This document shows, piece after piece, positions 12,501-23,420 of a stretch of 60,000 nucleotides of DNA. The notes beneath the pieces are model-generated. The model did not search any database, had not been told where the DNA came from, and was given only the letters and a program-made list of their open reading frames with translations. Both the position numbers and the translations under genes were made by a program. The stretch is from Bolinopsis microptera. Lineage: Eukaryota > Ctenophora > Tentaculata > Lobata > Bolinopsidae. The DNA lies in contig NC_087072.1 of assembly GCF_026151205.1 (NCBI RefSeq), positions 9,795,669-9,855,668 of the forward strand, read 5' to 3'. Position 1 is the first letter of the stretch. Each line of letters opens with the position of its first letter.

Positions 12501-15500
12501 AGTTAACACATTATCCTCTACGTTTAGCAGATTCTTCATCTCGTTGAACTCTATCATTCCATCGTTGTTCTCGTCAAAGTTCTTCATCACTTCCTCCACC
12601 ATCTTCTTCATTTCTTCCTCCGATATTGTTATATTCTGAGGAATATTTCTTTAATAGATGCCTGGCTTGAGTTTAATATTGAGTAATAATAGATCATTCA
12701 TATACAATAAATATTTAAAATGTATGAATAGTCCTCTATGAAGATTTAAAAGATAACGATAAAGCTGTGGTTGAAGGTTGCTCTATTCTTCAATCTATTT
12801 CGGTACTAGACTTCTTTGCACCACCTACCCTGTTGACTCTGAGAAGGTCTAATAGGAAATGTCCGATCTCTTTCTCCTCGAGATAACCACTTTTGTCTTT
12901 GTCGTAATGCTTCCATATCTCAATAAACTCCGCGCAAGTCATCTTCCCACTCCCTTTTATCCTAAAATATTGGGAATTTTTACAGCAGATGTCCCTCAAA
13001 AAGTTATCAGGAAATTTGAAAGATAATGAGCAACAGATGATATCATGTTAATTGAATGAGCGTAATAATAGGCTTCTATTGGAAAAGTTGTAAGTTGATT
13101 GTGTCGTCACTGCTTAAGCTATGGACAACAATGTCAATTGTGAATATGTGACGATTGATGCTATTGTGGTGATGATAAACGTATCCTAACCGAACTCATA
13201 ATACAACATGACCGCTTTGTATAGGCTCGTCGTTAACTGCAGTGACTAGTACTATAGTAGTGTAGGTAGAAGAGAGACCTACACTATCACTACGACGGAG
13301 TTCATTCGTCAATTCTATAATCTAAATCATTACGGCCGAGTCATTTAATATGGTTTAATCAAGTAATCAATACCGAACTATACTAAGAATTGAACTCTAA
13401 GTTATAAAATGTTATATACGAGTGTTCTAGAACAAAAGATGATGAGTGGAAGGTGCCTGAGTGTGTTTAATTTTAAAGTGGACGCATCGGGTTCAAGCGG
13501 ACATACACACTTTGCAGTGACACAATTTCGCCATTTTGGCGGCTGAGCCTCAACGATGATCTTAGGGAGTTTTTGGGCCAACACCACGGGCAGAGCAAGC
13601 ATGATATCCAATCCCACATGGCACCGCCCCAAGATAAAGACATCCTGATGAGGTATTTGATAAGCTCCAGATCCACTTTTAATAGCTCTAGGTACCCTAT
13701 TTTAGACTTATATTACGGATAATGTAATACTAACAAGGAAAAAAATAATGTCTCACTAACGAAAGTCCTTTCCGAATCATGAGACATCAAAATCATGTCA
13801 CAGTTTGGCTGTTATGAGTTTGCCATGATCAATAAACAAATAGCACAGCATGTCAGACGTCACTATTAGTATCACATTAGTGTTTTTCTCAAATTTCACA
13901 AACATTGCTAAAACCAGTGGTTAATTTACAAATCATATTGCATTACTCCAAAAAACGGTAACCAAACGCGCACCAATTCAACCTTAACGGACCGAATCCC
14001 CAGAAAACACCAACACAATACTTCGCAGCTCATCCGGTTAAACAAAAGACAGAGCAAGTAGCAACACTTATTACATTCTTCATCTTGCCGTGACTAATGT
14101 AAGAATGTTGATCTGAATGCAGACTTTGATGATGCGAATTTTTCATAAGTACCTTGCTTTCAAGTCTTTTACATTTTATACATGGTTTAGCATAATTCGG
14201 TATTGATTAAACCATATTAAATGACTCGACCGTAATTATTTAAACGCATCGTTTGACAATCTGGAATGAAAAATACTTGGCTGTACTGAATGTATAAGCA
14301 GTGAAGAATGACACCATCTTTCCTATTTCTAGTTTTTTATGACTATATGGGAACTGTCTTACTATACTCAGGGCTCACTGAAACTAACAAAGTCTGAAAC
14401 GATTGTAAATAGTTACCTAAAATGTAAAAGGAAGTTGTTCTCCACAGGAAGAAACTTCGTCATCTCCAAAACTTCGATCCTGCCGTCTCTGTTCTCGTCG
14501 TAGCACTCGATTATTGATACTCTGAGGGTCTCTAGTTCCTGCTTGCACATGTACTGACCCTTGGGAATAATACTATTATAATATTAATTTTAAATATCTA
14601 TTATGATATATCATAAGCTTCGGGAATAATAATATTATAATAAGAGGATAAAATCTACTATAACCTTAGGCCTTATGGCATGGTAATTTACTAGAATATC
14701 AAGTTAATTTAGTTTTAATCTACTATAACCTTGGGGAATAGTAATATAACTAGAATATGATGTTAAAATGACCAACTGTTGTTGGTATTTTCATTAAATA
14801 TAGCGCTAAAATCGAAAACTCAGTTTATTTTAACAGTTGAAAGTATCTGTTTAAAGTTCCTGAGGAATGGGAAGGCCGATGAGAAGCAACTAACTTCGTC
14901 GAAAAGCAAAGCTTAGTCATTTCTACCTAAAATGAACAAACCACATACTATTTACTGTAAAGCTACCGTGACGATAAAGATAGGATAACACTCTTGGGAG
15001 CTGATTTAAGGTCATAAGCAGACAATTTGGGACAATGTCGTGAAAGTAGAAGACGGATCAGAAAGGGAGCATGATGATTTCTGAAATAAAGCCCTACTTT
15101 AATAATATCACAGCTCACCAAGCTTGTCCCTGCTCCATATTCCTCGAAATATTTACGTCATATTAATTCATCTGTTCACGAGCGAACCACGTTCACAGTA
15201 ATTTTCCTCTGCAGCAACAAACCACGAACTTTCAGAAGGTGATGATTATATTGTGATAACGCGATATTATGTCATCGATGATTGAATAGTTAGATCATGG
15301 GAGAACTTACTTACTTTAGGTTACTTTAGTACTTTTTGCTTTGAAATCCTCTCAAAGCAAATGCTAGAGCAGGGAATAAATTTTTTAGTTCTTTAGTTAC
15401 AATTTTAGCTCCGTGCGTGGAAAATGCACTGCAGTAAGCCGAAAAACATGGGGATGTGTAGTAAAGTTTGATTTCTAAGTGAATATGAACTCTTAGAATC

Positions 15501-17712
15501 TCTCAGAGAAACAAAAACAAACTGATAGCACTGATAGTGCTAACTGCTAAAGAAAGAAATGTACCGAATTCTTCAGTTTAACTACTACAGTAATATCAGT
15601 AATTCTTATAATTGGTGATAATTCATCGTGGATTATTTTCCAAATATGTCGGTTCTACTTTCGCTAACACCCCAGTTCCATGGCCGGATATTATGCCAAA
15701 TTATTAGACGGAGGTCCATTTCCCGTAGATCATCTCCGGAGATGATTCTCCGGCTCCGTCTACTGTATTAGACTAAGATGAAGCTCTCCGGGAATTTCTC
15801 GGAGATTAATTCATACAGAATCATACAGAATCATCAAAATTACCGTAGATGGTCTCCGGTCGTGGAACTGCAAACCGGAGAAATATCAGTAGACGATCTC
15901 CGTCTAATAATTTGGCATAATATCCGGCCTTGGAACTGGGGTGTTAGGTGATGTCTTTACTTGCGACGGAAAAATAAACAAATAATAACAGTACAGCCGA
16001 AAATTGTGAACAAACGGCCACAATCCTCCATAAGCACATAAAATCACCAAAGAGAACCATTATCATTAGCAATCTATGGGCGTAATTCTATACGGACCCG
16101 GAATAATACACCACTACATATTATATACATTGTACTGTCACACATCTGAAACCGTGGTGAAGATGCTCACATTAAAGTGCCAGGAGTTCACAAGTTGTCA
16201 GCTCTATGTTTTAGAAGCTGCATTAATGAACCATGACCACCAGGCACGTGCAGGGAACTTGTTGGCAACAACCAAGTACCTCTAATCTCGTTATTCACAC
16301 TAAAACGATGTACACAAGTGTGGAGTGTATGCGGAGTAGCTCTTATAGTTCGTGTGGTACGGAGAGTAGCCGTACAAGTGCCTGTACAGTATGTAGACTG
16401 TGGAATGTGTTTTAGACAGCAACTGCATAACGGATGAAAAACCAACTGTTTATATTGCTGCAAATTCGGGGGAAACGTAATTCACACGATTCATGCAAAC
16501 ACACGGAGTGATTGGCATTAGCTCTGAACGGTAGACTGTGAAATATAGCCTCACAGCGTACTTTACTTGTCATTTGACAAAATAAACCTCACAGATTACA
16601 GGCAGTCACACTAATGAACCAATCAAGGAGGCATGATGAATGCTATGGAATAATCGGAGTGAAAACATAAGCCGTCTGACAATTGTCACTTAATGTGTAG
16701 CAAACATAGCCGTCATACTGCCTGAGTTCATGGGTAATTAGGAAAATCCGATTAGAATGCACAGAAAATAAAGTAAACTCTGCTGGTTCGGCAACACAAG
16801 CACAGTTGTTACTACTGAGTCTATGGGCTTTCATAAGTACGGAAGGTCATTTTTATAGGTCAATACTTTCAACACTTAACTTAGATTTTTCAGTATTTAA
16901 ATATACTTATTTTTAGCTATTACACAATTTTAAGACATAAGTACTAGTAGTCCCTACTCAACCTGTAAAGTGTGGTGTTTTAAAATATCATTTAGAATTA
17001 GAATTGTTTAAGAGACAAATTGTTAATTTCAACGTAACAAAGGTAAATGGAGTGAAAATTGGAGGATATCAAACGTTTGCTTTAGTGAAAAACAGCCAAG
17101 CTTTTCAATTTCATGGTATCCTATATCTACAAGATATACAGGCAATACATGTCAAGTACTAATAGTAGTAGCTGTGTTATACTACTGATTTTTTGGCCAA
17201 TTCTATTTTGTAGGCTTATTTATTCATTTAACTTTGGTTTAGATGTTGTCATTTACATTTTTGACGTAAAAAATCTAATTTGATTATATGTTTCCTGTTC
17301 AGTAAATTAAAAAGTTATGCAGTTTTTATTAAGACAATGACTCAACGATTTGATTCATTTGCAGTGGGCTGGCATCAATCGAGTTTAATTCCCTATTCTG
17401 CCACTTCACGTGTAATTTCTTAATAACAAACGTCGGCATGTCTGTTTTGTAATTATTTTGATATGTCTTTTTCTTGAAATCCACCTACAGATTTTTGTCT
17501 AGATTTTATGAAGGCATATTCTATCTTTGGTGATCGTTTTTAATATGACTTAATACTTTAATATCCTTACTAATCGATGACAAAAGTCCAACTCTCTTAC
17601 CTGAGCTACGAACAAGTCCCTGAGAAAAGCCTCCAGCTCCTCCGCCTCTATATACCCGTTCATGTCTCGATCGTAGTGTTGCCAAATGTTCTTAAAGTCG
17701 GATGCAGATAGC
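9585..17712 (-). CDS. six-EF-hand calcium-binding protein (calbindin/calretinin/secretagogin family)
   Basis: A likely cytosolic calcium buffer or sensor. Exons in transcript order are 17601-17712, 14417-14559, 12829-12961, 12431-12635, 12105-12208 and 9585-9827; junction phases agree throughout (0, 2, 0, 1, 0). Six loops are readable: DRDMNGYIEAEE, DENRDGRIEVLE, DKDKSGYLEEKE, DENNDGMIEFNE, DNDRSNFLEGEE and DKDSDGRISREE. The fifth spans a splice junction and has Asn in place of Gly at position 6. The family linker LPVENNFLLHF follows EF2. EF5-EF6 look more like secretagogin (FLEGEEIKRFVLDLM). After EF6 comes a tail of about 55 residues with a Lys/Pro/Ser run (KKKSPRPKKKKKSP) that is not part of the vertebrate proteins. 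The start exon is not identified. EF1 begins in phase 2, so coding sequence must lie upstream of 17712. The exons at 19019-20270 are frame-compatible candidates. Large introns are full of mobile elements. Confidence 0.9.
10229..11627. mobile_element. inner hAT-like non-autonomous element, 1.4 kb
   Basis: The left end reads GGGGGGGATGCAACGACC and the right end is its inverse with one mismatch. Both ends are flanked by AATATACC (10221-10228 and 11628-11635), an exact 8-bp target duplication. Known families with 8-bp duplications include hAT. Subterminal CATTAATGGT repeats occur at both ends. Inside are a 28-bp minisatellite (about 10567-10650) and one open frame (10652-10981). The insertion lies at the junction of two units of the outer element, so it is younger than that element. 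Confidence 0.75.
10652..10981 (+). CDS. unrecognised basic ORF inside the inner element
   Basis: An open frame of about 109 codons starts at GTG; no upstream ATG start was found. It ends in TGA after LLSDSD. The product is rich in Lys, Arg, Ser and Cys, with no transposase motif that I recognise. It lies antisense to the host gene, in an intron, and wholly within the inner mobile element, so a decayed element gene or a chance frame are the main options. Confidence 0.2.
   Translation: MPYQPGCKNSYKPCQRRTIRKGDSLSATFVPKKAKRPLRCLGTILSMSVSASKKDNCRSRRIPAASICPYHDDSARFWVKTAEGRVLNCKRIVLSNPGKRSAFLLSDSD
13324..14241. mobile_element. 0.9-kb inverted-repeat element in EF-hand intron
   Basis: Terminal inverted repeats of about 46 bases lie at 13324-13377 and 14196-14241. 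They share CGAGTCATTTAATATGG and CAATACCGAA; the left arm has an 8-base insertion and there are two mismatches. No transposase is evident. The minus-strand frames at 13402-13676 inside it are not recognisable. Confidence 0.65.
15667..15944. mobile_element. 278-bp MITE with TA target site
   Basis: Inverted repeats of about 47 bases match with one mismatch; they begin ACACCCCAGTTCCA and run to ATTATTAGACGGAG. TA dinucleotides flank both ends (15665-15666 and 15945-15946), as in Tc1/mariner-type insertions. The interior holds further CTCCGG-rich inverted segments. It lies in the intron between the EF1 and EF2 exons. Confidence 0.85.
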
Positions 17713-17875
17713 CTGAAAAGGTTACTGTGATTGAGTGTTGAAAAGGAGTACTTCAAATCACAACCACAAAACTTTGAAGGTTTTATCGGGTGGAGTATGT
17801 GATGATATTTAATAACATTGAGAGCGTTATTCCTGCATACACCTCGGGTGCCGGGGTGTTCGCTAAGAAATGTAG

Positions 17876-18629
17876 GGCAGTATCCAGATAGCCCGACCTG
17901 TTCACGAACAGTGTTCGTGAACAGTTGTAACACTATATGCAATCTTGACCGCTTCATATCTATTTGATTGGTTACAGGATCATATGACCGCATATTTTCA
18001 ATCATGAAGTCAAGACGAAATGAATGGTATGGTATGGAACGTATGGTATCTTGGATGCAATAAGTTCCGACTACATAATTTGTCATTTTATTGTAGCGAA
18101 AGTAAATTGCTGATCAAACTGTTTGATTACGATTCATATGTGTCCTCTCGGATATAATTAGTTATGAATACAATTGAATGTAGCGGTAAGTATATTGCTC
18201 ATTTGCTCAATGAAAATAAAATGATTACGATATTAAATGTGTACATAAGTTCGTTCGTTTTGTAGAGTCTTACATTGCCCATCATCAACAACAACAACAA
18301 CTATTCCAATTCATGACACGGTACTCTTCTGTCTACTAGACGAAATTAATGGACCCACGGCCTCCCTAGAGAATGCTCGAACCCTGCTTGATTCAGTGTC
18401 AAGCTGAAGACGATTTACACATGTATTTTGAAAGCTCTTGCTAAAACAAACTTTTCGTATCACTTATATGTTTTATATAATCCCCCTCCAGTGTCAAGGG
18501 GTTCACATCATCTCAAGCAAGTCTGTATACTGTTATTAGCAGTCCATATGATCCTGGTAAACCATCATGTCCATAAGTTTTTCACGAACAATTGTTTCGG
18601 CGACAGGTCGGGCTATCTGGAATACTGCC
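17876..18629. mobile_element. 0.75-kb inverted-repeat element
   Basis: The left end GGCAGTATCCAGATAGCCCG is the inverse of the right end at 18603-18629 except for one extra base. AAATGT occurs next to both ends, a possible target duplication. Just inside the left end is a perfect 13-base palindrome (CTGTTCACGAACA and inverse). The long minus-strand open frame (17550-18086) runs into it and is therefore unlikely to be a real exon upstream of EF1. Confidence 0.65.
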
Positions 18630-18779
18630 AAATGTTAACATTTATATTATTATAATATAGTAGTTGTTAGTATGTTATAGTCCATAACAGTGACACAGTA
18701 ACAAGTAAAAATATATGAGTATACATACACGATGCATGCTGTAGAAATTGTCATAACGTGATACCGTGTAATCCAAAAT

Positions 18780-18935
18780 TTTGATAGTTTTTTTGATAGT
18801 TTGGATAGTCGGATCGAGCTAAATTTGAATTGTGTTTGTCCTGACAAAATTAGAACTGTAGCTTCTCAGATGACCGAGATATGAAGCATAACGAGTTTAT
18901 TCATTACGTGTGATCATGTGATTGGTTTACCTAAT
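18780..18935. repeat. dispersed repeat, second inverted copy at 47462-47600
   Basis: This segment, including CAGATGACCGAGATATGAAG, recurs in opposite orientation about 28.6 kb away at 47462-47600. Similarity covers roughly 140 bases with scattered changes. No coding potential or obvious ends. Confidence 0.7.
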
Positions 18936-19018
18936 CACGTGATTAGGTCAATTTACCAGTTATAAAGTGTAAACCAATATCTGCTGAAACACAAGATCTT
19001 TAAAAAACAGTTTCTCAC

Positions 19019-20270
19019 CTGCTCTTATCCTTGAATACACTGAAAATCTCCTCGTTACATGTGGGCTGGGTGTGGATCCTGTACTGACCATGTCCGTGAT
19101 CCAGATCCAAGGTGTTAGCACACTGTCTCTTTCTGTACTCAAACGGCATGTCAGTAGTCTCCAGACTTTGTGAGTTTCTAATCGTCAGAGATATCTCTCC
19201 TCCGCAGAACTTGCCTACAATATAAGATAACTTATGATTTTAAAGTTCTTTGCGGCATGGACAAGTGGTAAAGGTGCTAATGAGATATAAAAATGTTGAT
19301 ACAAATATTTTCCTGTTATCAAGAACGCACTGAAAACTTATAACTTCAGACATACATATATGATAGACTAAGTCCTGGAAACGAAGGAAGTATAAAGAAA
19401 GTCATATTAGGCGACATTAACTGCACGGAAATAAAACAGTCGTAACAAAGAACTCTGTTTATTAGCATTGTTTCGTTCCATTAACACCTGCATAACTTGA
19501 GCAAGCCGCAAATACCTATAATTCTCGAAATCCTTTCCGATCTGTTCTTCAGATCGTAATTTGGTTATGAATAGTGAATACTTTAGAATAATTGAATGAA
19601 ATAAAGGATATTGCCCGCTGTAGACATTGTTGGAGGAACCTTTTGTAGTTGTTTGCACAGTTTACGGTTTGAAGATGTTTTTACCACGGTAAATTCTGTA
19701 CTGCATGATCCTGTTAATTAATTAAAATCTTCAGAGTGGGCCGCTAATAAATGAACGCACAATTATTAAAGTTGCGGTCCCCTTTACAATTACTAAGAAA
19801 GGTTTATGGGGCAATAAAACTACAGCTTTATACTCTTCGAATATAGAGCTTATCCAAAGCTCAGTATAAGAAAGAAAGCTTATCAGAAACAGACAAAAAC
19901 TTTTTAACGATTTATACTATAAGAAAGAGTTGACTTTTGAACAATAAAATACGCGACTGATATAATATGTTATCGTCAAAAAGCACTTAAACTATTTGTC
20001 ACTATATCCATCCATATCAGTGACACCCTCAACAATTGTGTCTTCATTTTATTTTTAAGCGACACAAAAACATAAATATGTTGGTTAGTGTGGATCATAT
20101 ATGACGATTCAAGCAAGGTTCGTTGTAGTGTTTAGTGAGAGCATCACAGCTCTCGACAGACAAAGTGTCTGTTGAGAGCCGTAATGCTCCCTACAAAACA
20201 CTACAGTATTAAAAACTCACACTTGGCCTTACAAGATCTACAAGCAGGTTTCAGCACCAGCAGTTCGATA
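19019..20270 (-). CDS. two cysteine-rich exons, gene uncertain
   Basis: Two exons have clean splice signals: 20221-20270 (acceptor CAG, donor gtgag) and 19019-19214 (acceptor TAG, donor gtgag). Joined in frame they give about 81 residues. These include the cluster CRSCKAKCKFCGG and a following segment ending CNEEIFSVFKDKS. The four cysteines (CxxCxxxCxxC) suggest a small metal-binding knuckle, but I do not recognise the family. The last exon ends in phase 2, exactly what the EF1 exon at 17712 needs, so these could be upstream exons of the EF-hand gene. A phase match has a one-in-three chance, and calbindin-type proteins do not normally carry such a region. The first exon opens in phase 2, so more coding sequence must lie further upstream. 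Confidence 0.5.
20124..20205. ncRNA. pre-miRNA-like hairpin or micro-MITE
   Basis: An 82-base imperfect foldback has two arms of about 39 bases pairing at roughly 80%, with dispersed mismatches and a very short AAG loop. The arms begin TGTAGTGTTT. The size and mismatch pattern resemble a microRNA precursor. The tiny loop and the many MITEs nearby make a foldback element at least as likely. Confidence 0.3.
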
Positions 20271-20279
20271 CTGAAAATA

Positions 20280-22290
20280 AAAGTTAAGCACGATTATTTA
20301 AATTAGGCAGATGGGAATCCACCTGCATGACAGTGTTACAGCATGAAGCTTATCTCGAAGATCCAAGACGATAAGCAACTAGCAACAAAAAACTATTTAA
20401 CTTAGTCTCCCACGAAATTACCATTGCCGGACAAACAACAAATCCAGTCGCAAAAACCAGAAAACTTAAAGCCGACCAGGAAGGTATTCGCAGCAACTTC
20501 CGGTTCAAAGACACAGATATAATTCTGGCACGTCTACAACTAAATATTACCAACTAAGCGCTCCTGGAGAGCGAATATACATACAATCAAATTATGTGCT
20601 TCACTGCGCCATATATCGGAGTTTTGCGTACACATTGGTAGTACAATTTATTCGTTATGTAAGGACTAAGGCTAGGAGGACTATATTATTTACTGCAATA
20701 TCAGTACTAGCTGCAACTCATAACAACGTAAACCTCGTAGCGGTAGGTTGTAGCTTGCCTCGCGTCTACTCTATACAATTTGCTATCTAATGGAGAAGCG
20801 ACATGCTGCACTATAGTTACTAGCTCTCATACACGCCCGGTAAAACCCCCCCCCCCCCCCCCCCAGGAGCCAACTGAGCGGACAACGAAAGCAGAGTTCC
20901 CCACAAAATACAAATACAACTGACAATTGAGTCCAGTACTCTACTAGCAGTAGACGTGTCAAGGGTTTTCAGAATTTGCTGACTGTACTGCAGATTTATA
21001 AGTTTAACTAACAGCTCCAGAATTGACACCTGTACGTGCTAGCATCACTCAGTTATTATTCTGGCATGTAAATTTTAGTATTTACCGTTACGCTAATTTT
21101 ATCTTTTCACATACAAATGCCTTGAATTTTTTAGCAGCATTTTTAACAGCATCTATATAATTTATATACTAGAACTTGCTAGGTGTGCTGACTGCTGCTG
21201 ACTTGCTTAATTTTACCCTAAATTTTGATATACCTTCGATGAATGCAGAATTTGCAATGCGTGATACTTGGAAAAGCAGACATACATATTATTCATATTG
21301 CGAATATAACAGTATCAAAGTCAAAGGAGCACTTTTTGCTTATTAAAGTTGGATCCCGCTAGAATGCAGTGACCAGAGTGGTTTCTCAATGTTAGTTAGT
21401 GGTTTGCTGTTCATGTGCACTGCCTTGTTATCATAGACTAATTTACAAACGTGTATGCATTGAAAATTTGGAGGGCACTCAGTAATGTCTGGGTTGGATT
21501 ACAGTAAAAGCCGTCCTAGTGACACAAGCAATAACCATTTCTATCTAAAATTTTAGTCATTATTTGGCAAGTAAAGCTTCATCATATCAAGATCTTTGGA
21601 TTGTAGAAAAGCGTTTTGACAAATTCGATTGCTATCTCATTATGATATTGATTAAATTGATCATCTGAGCTTAATCTTTTTTAATATCTAGGCATTGCGA
21701 GTTTATCGCTATATATTGCTTCGAAAACCGTATAAAATGCGGCCATAAATTTATATTAAGCATCCGAAATAACAATTTTGAGACGATATGGAGTAACAAT
21801 TCTGACAAGTTATTTGAAGTACAACCTTAAAGACTGGTTTTTCTTGAAAGTTTGTCAGCCATAGCTAGAACCTCACTACTAAATCATGGTTGCTTTACCA
21901 TACCCCCTAAGTCTCCAATTTATCAAGAGCATCAAGTTTAATGAGCATTTTTCGTTTAAAATAGCTGTCACAGCTTGCCAATTAAAGTTTAATAGTATCT
22001 GATAACCTGCGACTTCCTCAATAACTGATACAGATATAAGAAAACGTTTACTCGAGAAGTTAAATAGCGCAACCGAGCAATCTAAGCAGTGAAGTATTAC
22101 GCGTTTATTTCATATTTGAGTAAATACCTCACTTCCGTGTAAAGAGGTGTTTAATAATTTGAAACACGTCCTGAATTGTAATACCGTCGAACCTTTGACC
22201 CAGGTGTTTCAAACATTTTTCTTAATGCTTCGTGTAGTAACTCGATGTTTTCATAAGCCTACATCCCGAGTGAAGTCCAAAAGTTAATAT
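20280..22290. other. no gene recognised
   Basis: Apart from a run of about 19 cytosines at 20848-20865, this is unremarkable AT-rich DNA. Short frames at 20350-21029 show no domain. Unseen 5' exons of the cysteine-rich or EF-hand gene could lie here. Confidence 0.35.
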
Positions 22291-23420
22291 CAGGCTATAA
22301 GAGAACAAGTCCACACTCGATTTGTAACATTGAGCCATTGAAAATTGCAAACAGCTGCGAAAACTTTACCCGGGCACTCGCTAATGTCATTAACTGTTCG
22401 TTCTCCAGTGGTACCTTCCCCAAATGCTCTAAAAACTGCGAAAGTCGTTCACTATCCACAAAGGTGGTTTCAAAATTGGAAGTAGCTATTTATAGTCCGA
22501 TCTCTCTTTTGGGATCATTCTCGAAAATTTATGAGAAACTTAGCTTGCTCGTGTTTTAGAATTTTTTAGATAAGAACGATTCTCTTTTCGAAAATCAATA
22601 CGATTTTCGGCCCGGAAGATCGTGCGAACATGCACTGCTCAATGCCCAAAATACTATACTACACTCTCTAAATAAGAAACAAATCCCCTACTGCTCCTGC
22701 TCGATTACAGTAAAGCCTTTGACTCTGATCATGAGACCTTGCTTCAGAAGCTTGACCATTATGGGATAAGGGGAGTCGCGCACGAATGGTATAAGATCTT
22801 ACCTTTAAATCGATCTCAATACTTACCTTAAACGAACTTGCCCTCAGCATGCCATGATTTTACGGCGTTCTCAGGGTAGCAATCTAGGACCTCTCTTATT
22901 TGATAATTTATATAAACGACCTAGCTGGAATTAGTGATTTTGCAAAGTTCATCCCGTTATATGCGACGACGGCAAACACATTAATTAGTGGGAACCACCC
23001 GAAAGAAAATACAATTAAAGCTAATCAGCTAATTTCAGCGTCCCTTGTAGATTGGGTAGAGTCTAATGGCTATCTATAAAAGTAAAAAAGACGTGGTTAC
23101 ATGATTTTCACTAGAAAAAGAAATCGACTTTCAGCGGCTTTAATTTGTCCATTGACAACACGGTAATCGAACGTCAGACTGAAGCAAGATTTTAGGAGTG
23201 ATCCAGGACGAAAAGCTCACTTGGAAAAAACACCTTACGGCAGTTAGAATAAAGATGGGTCGCTACCTCATTATGTATAAGCTAAGCACCTTCTACCTAT
23301 CAAAGCCAGCCTAAACATTTTCCAAAGCCTAATCCTAATCCCATCTAAATTTCTGTTCTAGTGTGGTATATGCCTCAAAAATGTCACATGAATCTCAGTT
23401 CACCAAGCAAAAGCAGGAAT
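22290..23420 (+). pseudogene. decayed non-LTR retrotransposon reverse transcriptase (LINE)
   Basis: Frame-shifted pieces spell the usual order of LINE reverse-transcriptase blocks. They are YSPISLLGSFSKIYEKL (about 22489), then FENQYDFRPGRSCEHALL (about 22588), then LLDYSKAFDSDHETLLQKL (about 22700), then SQGSNLGPLLF (about 22870). A broken catalytic YADD region follows near 22960, and then DEKLTWKKHL (about 23208). These blocks are typical of the CR1/jockey-like clades. Several frameshifts and in-frame stops rule out activity. The endonuclease half is not seen, so the copy is probably 5' truncated. Confidence 0.85.

Noticed and set aside
17550-18086. 178-codon minus-strand frame running into the EF1 exon as a first exon
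   Set aside because: It crosses a good CAG acceptor at 17713 and the inverted-repeat element starting at 17876. The upstream part has no calbindin-like sequence, so the open frame is probably chance.
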